A DNA stretch of 64,000 nucleotides from Monarcha castaneiventris obscurior (Eukaryota > Chordata > Aves > Passeriformes > Monarchidae): assembly GCA_026261815.1 (NCBI GenBank), contig JAMPIT010000200.1:93591-157590 (forward strand). Reading direction: 5' to 3'. Position 1 is the stretch's first letter. The number at the start of each line of letters is the position of its first letter. The position numbers were made by a program, and so were the translations under genes. The notes beneath the pieces are model-generated. The model worked only from the letters and a program-made list of their open reading frames with translations, was not told the DNA's origin and did no database searches. This document shows, in pieces, positions 23,311 through 34,341 of the stretch.

Positions 23311-23718
23311 CTGGCAGAGAAAAGGGAAAGAAACTTGAGTAGGGAAAGATCCTAGGAAGGTATTGTTCCCTGCAGGAGATCTCTCAGTCTCAAAATGAAG
23401 CCTTCATGGCAGTTCACCTTCATTCCTTACAGGAAAGATGTAGGCCCTACTACATGATCTAGGAATGCACAAGCAGGTACTCTGCACACATGGCTCCAGG
23501 GGAACATGCCATGCCCCATCCCAAACTTTTCACAGCTTACGACAGCAAGGACTTGTGCCAAAGAGATTTCACAGCAAAGCAGCTTCCCACCCCACTGAAA
23601 GGGCATTCTGGCAACCCCTTCTCTCACAGCTGAGCCAGGGGCTGGAGGAGAATGGCTACATCAGAAGGGAAGGGTAATAGTCAGCAGCATGTGCCAACAG
23701 GAGCAATTGGTGGTATAC
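23311..23718 (-). other. BCL9L: BCL9L intron
   Basis: A 408-bp intron with GTATACC donor at 23718 and a pyrimidine-rich acceptor at 23311. Nothing else seen. Confidence 0.85.
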
Positions 23719-23803
23719 CTGGTCTAGCTTTGCCCGCGGGACATTCTGTTGATGGTAGGCCAGAATGGAGTCAGCTCGGCCCTGCAGGACAGCTTCCGCA
23801 GCT
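23719..23803 (-). CDS. BCL9L: BCL9L small exon, second half of HD1 (residues 212-240)
   Basis: An 85-nt exon encoding AAEAVLQGRADSILAYHQQN followed by VPRAKLDQ. This is the C-terminal half of homology domain 1, which binds the PHD finger of Pygopus. Acceptor CTCTCCCCAG at 23804 and donor GTATACC. Phases are 2 at the 5' end (completing the Thr codon AC|A) and 0 at the 3' end. It agrees with the human protein residue for residue as I recall it. The exon is too short for an unaided ORF search, so it was placed by family knowledge and splice sites. Confidence 0.95.
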
Positions 23804-24602
23804 CTGGGGAGAGAGCACAAGTCACTTGAGAAGAGGCACTGTGCCCCATCCTACCCATCCAAGGCCCCAGTTGCCACCTCTGCTCTTCAGTCCTGCAGGA
23901 AGAAGAAAATCTCTGGAGGTAACCAAGAAGGGGGCATGTTCTCAGAGTCCTCCCATCTGTCCTGCACAGCACCCAGTGAGGATATCTCCATCTAGTGATC
24001 ACTTGCCATTCACTTTCCCTCTTCCCATGTCCTGTGACAGGCTTTGCTTTGTGCCTGCTGCCCTGAGGTGGCTGTCACCAAGATGCTCTGGGATCTCCCA
24101 CACTGAACCTGTGGTACAGCAGAGCTCTAAAACTAAACAGACTAGGCTAAACAGACTAAATTAACTGCTAAGACTCTATGGCTGAGACAACAGAGGACAG
24201 AAGAGAGGAATTGTGTGGGGAATAATACCATGTGTTACATTATGCTCCCTGTGACACCCATCCCTTAGATACTTTTGAATTAGACCAGCAACCCACACTG
24301 CTTTGGGTGAATCATTTTGTTGGATGCTGACTAGATGGGCTCTACAGTGGGTGACACAGAGCACAGAGCCAGGCCTCACTAGGAGGAAGTGGGCATTTAA
24401 GTCCAAGTTTGCCCACCTGCAGTGGTTGCCAGCATACCTCATGAATGCCAGGGGTTTCCCACTCTGTGCAACCAGAGAGACACAGATTTCTCCAGCTCTC
24501 TTGTGCTCAACTGCTGCATGCAGCAGGCAGGTGTGACAAGGCTGGCCAGGTGTGACAAGGCCAGCCAATACTAGTGGGGGAGGTATGGGGTTTACCGCTT
24601 AC
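23804..24602 (-). other. BCL9L: BCL9L intron
   Basis: A 799-bp intron, donor GTAAGC at 24602. It contains a 19-bp tandem duplication at 24528-24565 close to the donor. Confidence 0.85.
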
Positions 24603-24813
24603 GTGTTAGCAAGGTGCGTTGTAAAGACGTAAACAAACTGTGAAGTCTGCTTCCCTGTTCCGCCACCTCCGCCTCCTGCAGCCTCTGACCGCAAGCCAGG
24701 GGCAGCACCATGGGGCACGCCGGAAGCACTGCTCTCGCTCAGGTTCGGCAGCGGGTTGGACCCTGGGCCAAGTTGTGGGGCCGTGGACATCGCAGGATCT
24801 GCTACATTACAGC
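24603..24813 (-). CDS. BCL9L: BCL9L exon with first half of HD1 (residues 142-212)
   Basis: A 211-nt exon that begins with the last two bases of a Ser codon and reads SCNVADPAMSTAPQLGPGSN. A Gly-rich stretch (AAGGGGGGTGKQ) follows, and then QFVYVFTTHLANT, the start of the Pygopus-binding HD1. Acceptor CTGCTCCCGCAG at 24814; donor GTAAGC. The 2+69x3+2 arrangement is in phase with both neighbours. The exon sits at the edge of a short GC-rich block (24640-24960). Confidence 0.94.
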
Positions 24814-26010
24814 CTGCGGGAGCAGAGGAGACGAGCTGCCGGGCGGGCGGGCGCTGCTGCCAGGTCGGAGCCCGCGGGCGGCAGGGACGAGCCGCCAGCA
24901 GGTGGCAGCACTGGCCCGCCCGGCCCGGGGCCGCTGCGCACGGCAGAGGTGACTGTCAATCGGCAGCCGTTATTAAGTAAGATCCATAATTAATATTAAT
25001 TAGCACTGCAATTACCAGAGGCATGCCCTGCCTTCCTCTACCCTCGCCCCTTAACTCAGCTGGCTTCCTGCTCCCCTCCAGCTGCCTCTCCCCATGGGAG
25101 CAGCTCCTGCAGCCCGACCCTGCCACTGCAGCATTTACACAGGAGACGTCGCTGGGAACCCGGTGCGGGCACACGGGCGCTGCCTCGTTGCCAGCCTCTG
25201 CCCCTGGGCAGCCCCACCGTGACCCATTCCCGCCAGGCAGATCTGGGAGCAGGCTGTGACTAGGGAAGCGGCACTATCCCTTCCCACACAGGCCGCACAG
25301 GCTGTGGACTGTGCTGAGAAGTGCAAGTGGATGTTATGGAGATGATGGCGACAATGCATTGACAGGCACAAAGGCCACCCTCTTCTTGCTGTTCTACACG
25401 TTCATGTTCTCCATCAGACAACATGGGCAGCTCCTTGGGCCTCGCAGGACATTGCCCCATTTCTCAGATACTCTCCCCGTTACAGTTTGAAAGCAAAGTG
25501 AATTGTAGGTACAAAATGTCAAAGAATGCTGATGCTTTTGGAAAACAGAAGAGACCCCAAAAAGTGCACGCCTTGGGCCAGCTCATCTCTGCCTGAACCA
25601 CTGTCAAGACCAAGAGCCTCTTTAGACTCAGCTGTCTTTACAAGACAACTGCAGAGAGAAGGGTTAGCGACCTGGCACAGACTTAGCTGCTGCAACAAGA
25701 GCAATGCACGTTGCACTCTGGCTGCCATTATGACCAGGGTAGTGTGGCCACAGCAACACACAGCAGAGACATTCAACCTCCACACCTTTTCCTCCGGCAT
25801 CTCAGTAGCATCTCCACAAACCAGGTCTCAGACCTCCCTGCACGGCAAATATTCTCACAGCACAATGACCACCAACTGCAACGGCCCCCCACACACACAG
25901 CTAAGTGAGCACACACAAGCTAGAGGTGCCAGTGTCATCAGCTCTCCTGAGCCGCAGGAAGGACCTGGCTTTATTCAAGCTTCAGAGCTAGTAAGGAGGC
26001 AGTCACTCAC
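24814..26010 (-). other. BCL9L: BCL9L intron with GC-rich block, CTCF-type motif and AT palindrome
   Basis: A 1.2 kb intron. Near its 3' end (minus sense) there is a GC/CpG-rich block at 24814-24960 holding a perfect CTCF-type motif (24895-24908). Next to it is an AT-rich stretch with a 16-bp palindrome at 24987-25002. No coding signal. Confidence 0.8.
24895..24908 (+). promoter_or_regulatory. CTCF-type motif
   Basis: CCAGCAGGTGGCAG matches every position of the vertebrate CTCF core CCASYAGRKGGCRS. It lies about 80 bp from the BCL9L HD1 exon in a CpG-rich context. Occupancy is inference. Confidence 0.6.
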
Positions 26011-26133
26011 TGTGCGCACTGCTGATGGGTTTGTCGTCTTCCTCGCTGTCTGGCCCAGAGCACCATTCATCGCCACTGTATGGCTGCTTCCTTTCCAGCA
26101 CACACCGTCGCTTACTACGGGGAGCCACCTCAC
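26011..26133 (-). CDS. BCL9L: BCL9L exon (residues 101-142), basic and acidic clusters
   Basis: A 123-nt exon reading GEVAPRSKRRCVLERKQPYS and then GDEWCSGPDSEEDDKPIS. The basic SKRRCVLERK resembles a nuclear localisation signal, and the acidic PDSEEDD patch follows it. This is the same order as in human BCL9L. Acceptor CCCTTTGCAG at 26134, donor GTGAGTG at 26010. Phase 1 on both sides fits its neighbours. Confidence 0.94.
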
Positions 26134-27813
26134 CTGCAAAGGGACAGCCATCAGAGGAGCTGAGTAGATCTGTAAGGGGCTGAAGGGCTGGGGTCCTGCC
26201 CAGCTGGGTGCTGCATGCTGGCAGTGCCAACCCAACCAGGACGCACCAGGCAATTAAGCCTTATGCTGACATCTGCCCAACACTGGTTAAGAACCTGAAA
26301 CATCTGCTCAGTCTGGGCTCCTTGTCTTAGCAGCCAGATCTAGTGAGATTCTCCTGTGAGAGCCAGAGTTTCAGAATAACATGTATTTCTTACTGCCTGA
26401 AAGGAGTCTATGAACACAGGACATACCTGCAGTTCCTGCACAGTCTACCTGCAGTTCCAAACGAGAGAGCTTTGGGCATTAACCGTAAATTTAAAGGGTC
26501 TGTGATTCAGCAATTAAAATCTGAATATCGAATGGGAAGGTCCGTTCTAACATCCTTTGTTAGGAACAAGAGACAGACTCTGCCCTTTGCCAACATCAAT
26601 CAGGCAGGGCTTTGTGCTCTCTATAAACTTGTATGGTCCCTCCACGTGTCCCCTCTCTCAGATGGGACTGAGGCAGCTCAGAGAGGAAGTGGCTTGCCTA
26701 AAGGCACTTAGGGACTCAGGGAGAGCAATCAGACATAGGATGAATAACTTCCAGTCCTGTGCTTTAACTAATGAAATATTGTCTGGCCTCACTTTTTTAC
26801 ATCATCTTTTTTACATCATGACCATATTCACATGATCTATCAGTATATGAGGAATGTAGGAGATTCGTGCATTTCTGATCAAGCCATTTTAATAATTTTC
26901 CTGCGGCAGTGTGGGATAAACCTGCAAATGCTTATGATCAGTGGTGTGCAGTTACCCCTGCAACGCTATGGGGAGAAAAAGCCTTCCTGGGGGCAGGAAG
27001 TCCGTTCAGGTACGTTCTACCTGTTCTTCCACGGCACAGCTCTGGCCTAAGACAATCAGGCAACGTGGCTTTGACTGTTAAAACAAATCCTTAGGGGCAC
27101 AAGCCAGAACAGCAGCTCTGCATCTACAGACTGGGTGTGAGTCTTGGTTGGAACCAAGGGCACCACTGGAATTTCTCCTCCTACAACCATCCGTGAGATG
27201 TTCAAGTATCCCACACAGCCATTGAGCACAGAGCTTGATGGAATGCAAGAGGTTACAGGGAAGGCTGCTAAGGAGGTTTGGAAGCACTGACTCAGCGCTT
27301 CTCCAGAAGCCACATGCTGTAACACAAGAGTTATCCATTGCTGACGAAACCACAGAACTGTTCAGACAGTGACCCTTGCAGCACCTCCTTGCTAACCGTG
27401 ACTGAGTCGTTGGGCAGCTGCAAGAACACCACAAAACAGCTCTCTACCAACAGCAAGGAGATAGAAAACAACTCAGTCTCAAGTTGAAAGTTTGCACGTG
27501 CAGGGGCATTTGGTGTGGTTTCAGTGAACCATGCTGTTGCTTAGATGGCCTCAGTGGCCTGTGAAAACCACTGCCAGATTCTGGGTGTAACAAATGGTTT
27601 AGGGAATGAAATGCAAAGCAAATGAGAACTCAGTCACTCTGGTCCAAAAACGGCAGATGTGACAAGCAGTGGTGCAAAGTCACACGAACAGCCAGGACAA
27701 GCCTGGACAGAAGACAGCACAGAAACCAAAGATGCTCCCATCCCAAGTCCAGCCAGGATGTTTGTAGCAATTGAGAGGAGGACATGCTGAGGCAAGGTCC
27801 AGGAGAGCATTAC
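26134..27813 (-). other. BCL9L: BCL9L intron
   Basis: A 1.68 kb intron with GTAATG donor at 27813. It holds a MIR-like SINE fossil (26656-26790) and a 14-bp tandem duplication (26792-26819). Confidence 0.8.
26656..26790 (+). repeat. MIR/CORE-SINE-like fossil
   Basis: It aligns by eye to the 3' half of MIR in sense orientation. CTCAGATGGGACTGAGGCAG corresponds to the MIR 'cagatgaggaaactgaggca' block. CAGAGAGG-like and GGCTTGCCTAAAGG segments (the 'aacttgcccaaggtca' region) follow, and the end matches '...ctttaacTAAT..ATATTG.CTGCCTC'. Divergence is high, so it is an old copy. Confidence 0.6.
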
Positions 27814-28177
27814 CTTTTGATTCTGTGTCCTGTGATGGGGTGCTGGCTTCTCGCTGTTCTCCAGAGTCCACCGAGATGCTTCGTTCCCGCTTCACCTTGC
27901 CCTTCAAGGAGCTGAAGTTTGGGACAGTGTTCTGGCTGTTTTTCAGTCCAGAGTTGCCAGGGGAGATCTGAGTGGCCTTGCTGCCATGGCTACCTGCCCC
28001 CACACCCTTTGAGCCCAAGTTACAGGTGGGTGCTTGGCTCACATTGTGGTGCTGGGCCAGGGCACTGCTGCTGCCTGCCTTGCCATGGCTGGGCAGTTTG
28101 TTGTCAGGGTGCATTGGCTTGGCTAAAGCTTCCCACAGTGCCAGTGGAGGGAGCTCCCAGGCCCTTCGATCAGAAAC
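27814..28177 (-). CDS. BCL9L: BCL9L first conserved coding exon (start Met at 28114)
   Basis: From the ATG at 28114 the exon encodes MHPDNKLPSHGKAGSSSALA, then a QHHNVSQAPTCNLGSKGVGA segment, NSGLKNSQNTVPNFSSLKGK, and KRERSISVDSGEQREASTPS. The last block is a signature of BCL9 and BCL9L. From this Met the seven exons sum to 4545 nt including stop, that is 1514 residues (human about 1499). The exon itself begins at 28177 after TTGTCTTGCAG. The 21 codons before the Met (VSDRRAWELPPLALWEALAK...) are open and in frame. Human BCL9L is annotated with an upstream Met, so initiation further 5' is possible. The context of the 28114 ATG (GCCAATGC) is only moderate. Confidence 0.92.
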
Positions 28178-31100
28178 CTGCAAGACAAAAGGGCAGCAAG
28201 TCAGCACAGTGCCCCTCACATGGGCGCCGCTGCTGGCGGCACAGCCCAGGGCCAGTGCACTGGGGCTGCTACTTGGTCACAGGGCCAGGCAAAGCCCATG
28301 GCAAGGCACAACCCAGAGCTGCTCATGCTGGGAATTAGCCTTGGGCCCTTTGACCAAAAAATCCTGCTCTGCAGTTACTCACATGCTGACAAGCTGTAAA
28401 CTCTCACCCAGGCATGGCAGATTTGCCAGTACTTCAAAGAACAGCCACAGACACGAGAGCCCTCATTTCCAAGGCTATGACAAGAAATGGGTGCTGAATG
28501 CCAGCCTGGCCCTTTGGTGAGCAGACGGATCCTCAGAGCTATTTTGCAGGTGTTCCCAGAGCCTACACAACTTTGTGACCCCAGAGAGAAATCTGGTGCC
28601 CTCCTGTTTTCAGGGACCCGTTTTGCTGCTAAGTAAGTTTCCTCTGCCCTGCTTCTGTGTGAAGACAACTGAGCAGACAGTCTTGACACAAGCCTATAAA
28701 GAGAAAACCAGAACAGAGCAGAGGACAAAGGTCGAGGCAACTGAGAAGGAGGCAGTGGGTTGCAAGGCAAGGGCAGAGCTGGGAAGTGCAGGCCCTCATC
28801 GGACAAGCTCTGTCTCTCCCAGGGGCCTGAGGGACAGTTCCAGCTCCTGCTTTAAGGCTCTGGGTGAGGGGGTGTCCACTTCAGGGGGAGCTCCAGCCCA
28901 GCAGGATGATGCAATGTGCCACAGGCCTGCTGGGATAGCAGGGTGATGCTCTCCTGCTCCAAACCCAGCTCAGTTTTCTGAATAACCCCACAGGCTAAAG
29001 CAGAGCCTGGCAGAGAAGAGGAGGTTATGGTAGAACACAGAGGTTTCTGGGCTGAGGGACATGCATGCAGCTAAGCAATGCTGCAGCAGCCCTCCTTGCA
29101 TGATCTAGTTGCCTTGGCAGAGTCTCATGCTCACACTGGGAACATTCCCCTTGGAGCTCTGCACAGGCATTAGAGATGACTGGGATGCAGCTCCATATCA
29201 CACTGTGAATTCTGGAAGGCCACCACAAACCCTTGGCCCAACAGACAACCCTGGTAACTACACTCTAATTCTAACCTCCTGTCACAGTCGTTTTTACTTC
29301 TTGGGCAAGCAGGAGGGAAGGAGAGTAAACTACATGTACATGGAAACTGAATTACTACTCTGTTTGCTCACATCCACTATATGCTTTGTGCAACACCCCC
29401 ACAATGCACCCGACAGGCTTTCCTGTGCACAGGCAGAGAAATTTCCCAGCACACAAGGAGGAGGTTACTGTGGTCTGCTCCTCCCATTTGGACCACGCAG
29501 GCCAGATGCTGCACACAGATTTCTTCTGCCACCCAGGGACAGGAAGCACCGGCTCCAGACCAAACCCCATGTGTCTAAATGCAAGAGCAAGAGCTCAGCA
29601 GCACTACGCATGCTGCTCCTGGCTTGCTGAAGGTGAGCCTGGAAACACCCCCAGCAAAACCCAAGTGCTCGCTCTGCCAGGGCAAACCACTGCACTCTTG
29701 CAAAGAAAGCAGAGTGAAGCACATTTGGGAGACCCATAATCCCCAAAAGATTGTGATCACCGTAAGGCGCAGGCTGCAGCTTGTCATGCACCGCGAGTGA
29801 GCTCTGTGCCTGCAGAAAGGGTCTTCTCTGCAAAAGGGTCTTCTCGGCACCTGCCTCCCTGCAAGCTGAGCCGGGGGCTGCTGGCATGCTATGCAAACAG
29901 TGCTGTGGCACAGCCCACCCAAACATTCTTCCTTAGTTAGTGGGATCCTTCTTGCACATCTTGGCCTATCATTGCTTCCTAACTAGGAGTTGTTAGTTGC
30001 TCCCTCCTCCTCCATCTCCACCCCACGCACCTCGGTGAGGGCTCTGCTCTAGCCTGGAGGAAGATGGTGAGCCACAGCGCTGATTAATTTTCACAGCACA
30101 TACGGGAGTTGCTAGCCCTTTAAGTGTCAGCCAGTCTCACTTGCTTGCTCTTGTTCTCCAGAGACCTATTAATAGCAGCTGGAAAGATCACATCACTCTC
30201 TGGATATTTATACCCCTCATTCCACACCAGGAGAGATTTATGTCAGAGCTGCTGTCCCAGTGCCTGCCCAATTGCCCTGTCAAACTGCTTGCAGGGGGAG
30301 GGGAGCTGAGCAGAGAAGGAGACACAGAGAGGGCAAGCAGGGAGGAGGAGAAGGTCCATATGGCACAAGCTGCAGCATTAAGCACACATGCTGCCTGCAG
30401 CCGCTGGCTGGCCAGCCACACGGAGCCTTCAGCCGCACTGGAAGAGGTTGCTGCCAGACAGCATTCCAGAAAGCAAGCCCTGCAGCAGCTCCTGCTGCTG
30501 GTGGCCCAGAGGCCACCCCCCCACCTCTGCTTTGCTGCACTCGCAATCCCTGCAACACGCTGCACCATAGTCCTGAGGGTCACAAACCCACTGACGCCAT
30601 TGTGTGGCTACACCCGCTGAGGAGATGCTTCCATTTCAACGGTAGGCTGGGAGATCCAGGTCTGCCTGTGGCACATCTGCACAGGCATGATATCATGTCT
30701 GAAACGGAGCCCAAAATGCTTTACTGAAAATGTGACTGCTCAGCAGCACCGCAGCACAACCCTAGTACAGCCCAGCACAGTGAATAATTCAGCAAGGGAG
30801 GAAGAAGCCCGGGGCCCTGAAAAGCCCATGCCTGCAGAGTCCAGAGATGCACCTCCTGTCTCTCTGGTTCTCAGATGAGACTGCATGGAACACACACCTC
30901 GATCCCAAAGGACCTGGCAGTCACCATGACAAAACCTTCAGGCACTGCCTGCAGCGTGGACGAGCCTCACCAGCTGTGAAGTTCCTCCAAAATCTGGGGG
31001 GCACCTACCTTCCTTCTTTATTTTGGACTAGGCTGGTGTCCAAGGTCATTCAAAACGTTGCCTGAGGCAGGATGTAAAGCTGCCCTGGGGTAACAGAAGG

Positions 31101-31565
31101 ACCTGGCTAAACTTTGGAAAGCCACCCTCTTCTAGTGTCCACTCAGAGGGATAACACTTGCCTCACAATTCCTAATGGGACAAATGCCAGAAGCAGCTGC
31201 CTGAAGATTCTGCTCTGCTTTCAGGAGTAGCAACAGCTGGATTCTGTTGCAGATGGATAGCAGGGATCCGCCGCCGCCTCTCATCTGTCTGGCCGCAGCA
31301 TGACAATAGGCATTTTGACTGCTGTAAGCTCCTTCCACATACCCTGAGATTCAAACTAGATTTCAGCAGGCATACCATACATCTGGGCCATGGAAGATAA
31401 TTAATTACAAAGTAGATACACTGACACCAGGAGACAAACAATTCAAAACATCTTGAATAGAACACGACAAAAAGAAGACTGCACAGAAATCTGTCTTTCT
31501 CTGCAATTTAGCAACACACCCACTCCAGCCTGGTAGTTTTAAAGACAATAGCAAACTTAATTCCC

Positions 31566-31690
31566 AGTGGTTAAAGCAAGGAGATGAGATTCCTGCCTTC
31601 TGCTCCTGGCTACCACCAATTCCACTTATGACCCTAAGCAAGATGCCTGGGTTTTGGGTGCCTTGATTCCCCCATCATTACACAGGAGGA
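31566..31690 (-). repeat. MIR/CORE-SINE-like fossil
   Basis: On the plus strand it reads as a MIR reverse complement. CAGTGGTTAAAGCAAGGAG matches 'agtggttaagagcacgg'. This is followed by TCCTGGCTaccACC, then TATGACCCTAAGCAAG (the 'gtgaccttgggcaag' block), then GTGCCTTGATTCCCCCATCA (the 'tgcctcagtttccccatc' block). Confidence 0.6.
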
Positions 31691-34223
31691 TGACCCAGCC
31701 AACCCCATGCAGGGAGGAAGGCTTTCAAGGCACAATAAGTATCTGTTGAACAAAGGACTACATCCAAATGTAGAGAGTGTTTGCACCTGGTACATCTGAA
31801 AAGCCACAGCTTTAAATCTAAGGCTAGGACCTCAGCAGACAAGAAATCTTGAAACAAAACAACAAAAACTGCTTTCAGTAAGCCTCCTCCAGTACAGTCT
31901 GAACAGCAGCACAGGGAGAGGAGGAGTAAGCTCTGGGCAGGAGAGACTGGGCTGACATATTTGCAATCCGGGAATTGCTAGCTGATAGTTGGAAGAAACC
32001 TGAAACCCTGCTGCATTCCCAGAGGACTTTCCGGTGAATCATGCTCCCGCTCTCTCCAAAGGACGATAACACGGATTCCCAACACTGCTGCAAAGAATGC
32101 GGAGCCCACGCCTGCTGCCAGCCTTGCAGCTTCCACATCTGGGAGCTGGCTGGCATTGCTGCCATGCTATCGCTCTTGGAAGAAGGCACCAGAGAGGAAG
32201 CCAGGATAACAGAGCCACAATGACCAGTCCAACTGGCGTGTTCCCTACAGAAACCCTGCGTGTGCCAGACATTACTCGATAGTCACATGTGGCTCCCTTG
32301 GGATGATAACAATGAACTGCTTCATACACTGGCTAGTGCAACTTGCCGGGGATGGGTCAGCGACAGACCTGCAGGAAGCTGCAGGTGCCCCACATGCCGG
32401 GCACTACAGCCACTTGTGCGCTGCAGCTTGGCAGACTGCAGTCGAGCATCTAGTAGGTCAGGAAGCAAAGCCAGAAATCTCTTCCAAAGGTATTGCTGCT
32501 GCTCAGGGAGCTTCAATTTCCTCTGAGGCAGGATCTCATCCTGCAGTACATGAAATCTGGCCAGGAACATGGGCTGCTGTGACAGCTGGACACCCTCACG
32601 CAGCCTTTGGCTGTGCTGGGATGCACAAAGACAAGCTCATGCGCACATGAACGGGGCAGTTTCCCTGAGAAAACCCTGCTGGCAGATTACACCACAGGCT
32701 GCAATGCAAGGCCGCAACACAGATCTCCCTGGACAGTTGCTACATGGGATGAAGAGACTTCCTCAGGCTATTTCCACTGTGTTTGTGCACTGGGGTTACT
32801 GGGACTGGGCAAATAATGCTAAAAAGCCTAGCTAGTGAGCTGTGCCTCACACTGCCTCTGCTACACCAGCTCTCTTGAGCAGCAGGGCTCACAGCTGAGA
32901 CCTTATAACCCCAACTTTTCCACAAAAATCCCAAGGGAGACAAGCCTTGCCTAGGGTCACACATGTCAGGTAAATAGCTGATGTAGCTGAGCCTATGAGG
33001 ACAGTCTTTCAGCTGCATCTAGGACTCAGTAACCGTTTTAGGATCCTTTGGCAATAACAAAAGTCTGCAATGCCAGCAGTGTTCAGGACTGGAACCCAGC
33101 AATGCCAGAATTTCACGAGGTGCTTCCAAGCTTTAACACAGCAGTTTCTGCTCTTCTTTTTAGAAGAAAGTCTCTTTGCAGGGCTCTGTGACAGACTAGC
33201 CATCGTCAGCAGGGCCATCACACTGGGTGCCTTCCCTGCCCCCTGTCTCCAAGCCAGAGACACAAGGGCTCCTGAGCACTGCAGGGTCTGTTGCCTATGG
33301 CCGGTCCAGCTTCATGCCAGCTGTCCAGAAGCATCAGATTTTCCGGGTGCCCCACCTCTGGGCCCGAGGTGGAGCCTATGGGACGAAGCCACTAGGTGTC
33401 ACCGTCACCCAGGGCACCCGCAGCCTGGCCAGGGCTGAGCACGGGGCAACTCGCTGCACCGCCTGGCAGTGCAGCGGCGCCTGGGCTGGGGCACGGTGCG
33501 TACACTCGGACCCCAGGCTTCCGTGGCAACTCAGCCCTCACAACAGGGCCTCCGCAGTGTGCGGGGGCTTGTGCTGGAGAGCAGAGCCATGCACTACATC
33601 CCTGCAGCAAATGTTTACTACACTCTTTGAGATTAAAGCAGCACGGAGATGCCTGTTGCACACTACGAGAGAGGGCTAGACATCCCTTGCAGAAAATCTC
33701 CCCAAAACACTAGCTCTCCCTTTGAGCAAGCTCGCATCACTTTCCAGCCTGAAGAACAGCACAGTCTTTGCAGACAGGGTCCCAGCAGGAAACCCTTGTG
33801 GCAGGGATACCCCTACCACCTCTCTCAGCACTGTGTACCCCAGATTCACCCTGCTGTACTACCAGCAGTGCAACAAGTTTGTTCGCCTTTGAGAAGGCTC
33901 ATGGCAGAGAGTTGGGAACGAGTTGGACTCTTCCTGTGCCCAATCCTGGCACTAAATGCAACATGCAAAGGAACACACCTGCACAAAAGGAAGAGGTTGG
34001 AACACCTGCAGGCCTGCAAATTACCTGGATTGCAGCACCATGTTTTGCAACTGGGCACACACATGTATGTACCCCAGCACAGCTGGGGAGAGGGAGCTGA
34101 CAGAGAAATGCAAGAAAGAGGGGGAAGCAGGGTGGCTGCCCCAACATCTTGCCCTCCACACTGCCCTCTGCCAGCCCGGACTGTAGAAGAGATGCCGAGA
34201 GCTGCTGAGCACTCCTCCAAGAT

Positions 34224-34341
34224 TATAAATACCAGGGCCAGCAGCAGCAAACGCTGGGCTCTATATTTAAACCATGGCTGAGGTCACTTCCTTTTCCCAG
34301 CAGCTCCCTCCAGCCCCCACCCCGTTGCCTCGTATTTGCAT
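34224..34341 (+). promoter_or_regulatory. Candidate intronic promoter/enhancer (TATA + MEF2 + octamer)
   Basis: Within 118 bp there is TATAAATA (34224-34231), the MEF2-type CTATATTTAA (34261-34270) and a perfect octamer ATTTGCAT (34334-34341), in otherwise GC-moderate intron. Each motif alone is common; the clustering is the evidence. Function is inference. Confidence 0.25.

Noticed and set aside
29811..29845. Short tandem copy of TGCA(G)AAAGGGTCTTCTC
   Set aside because: Real but ordinary 17-18 bp slippage duplication in an intron; no further significance seen.
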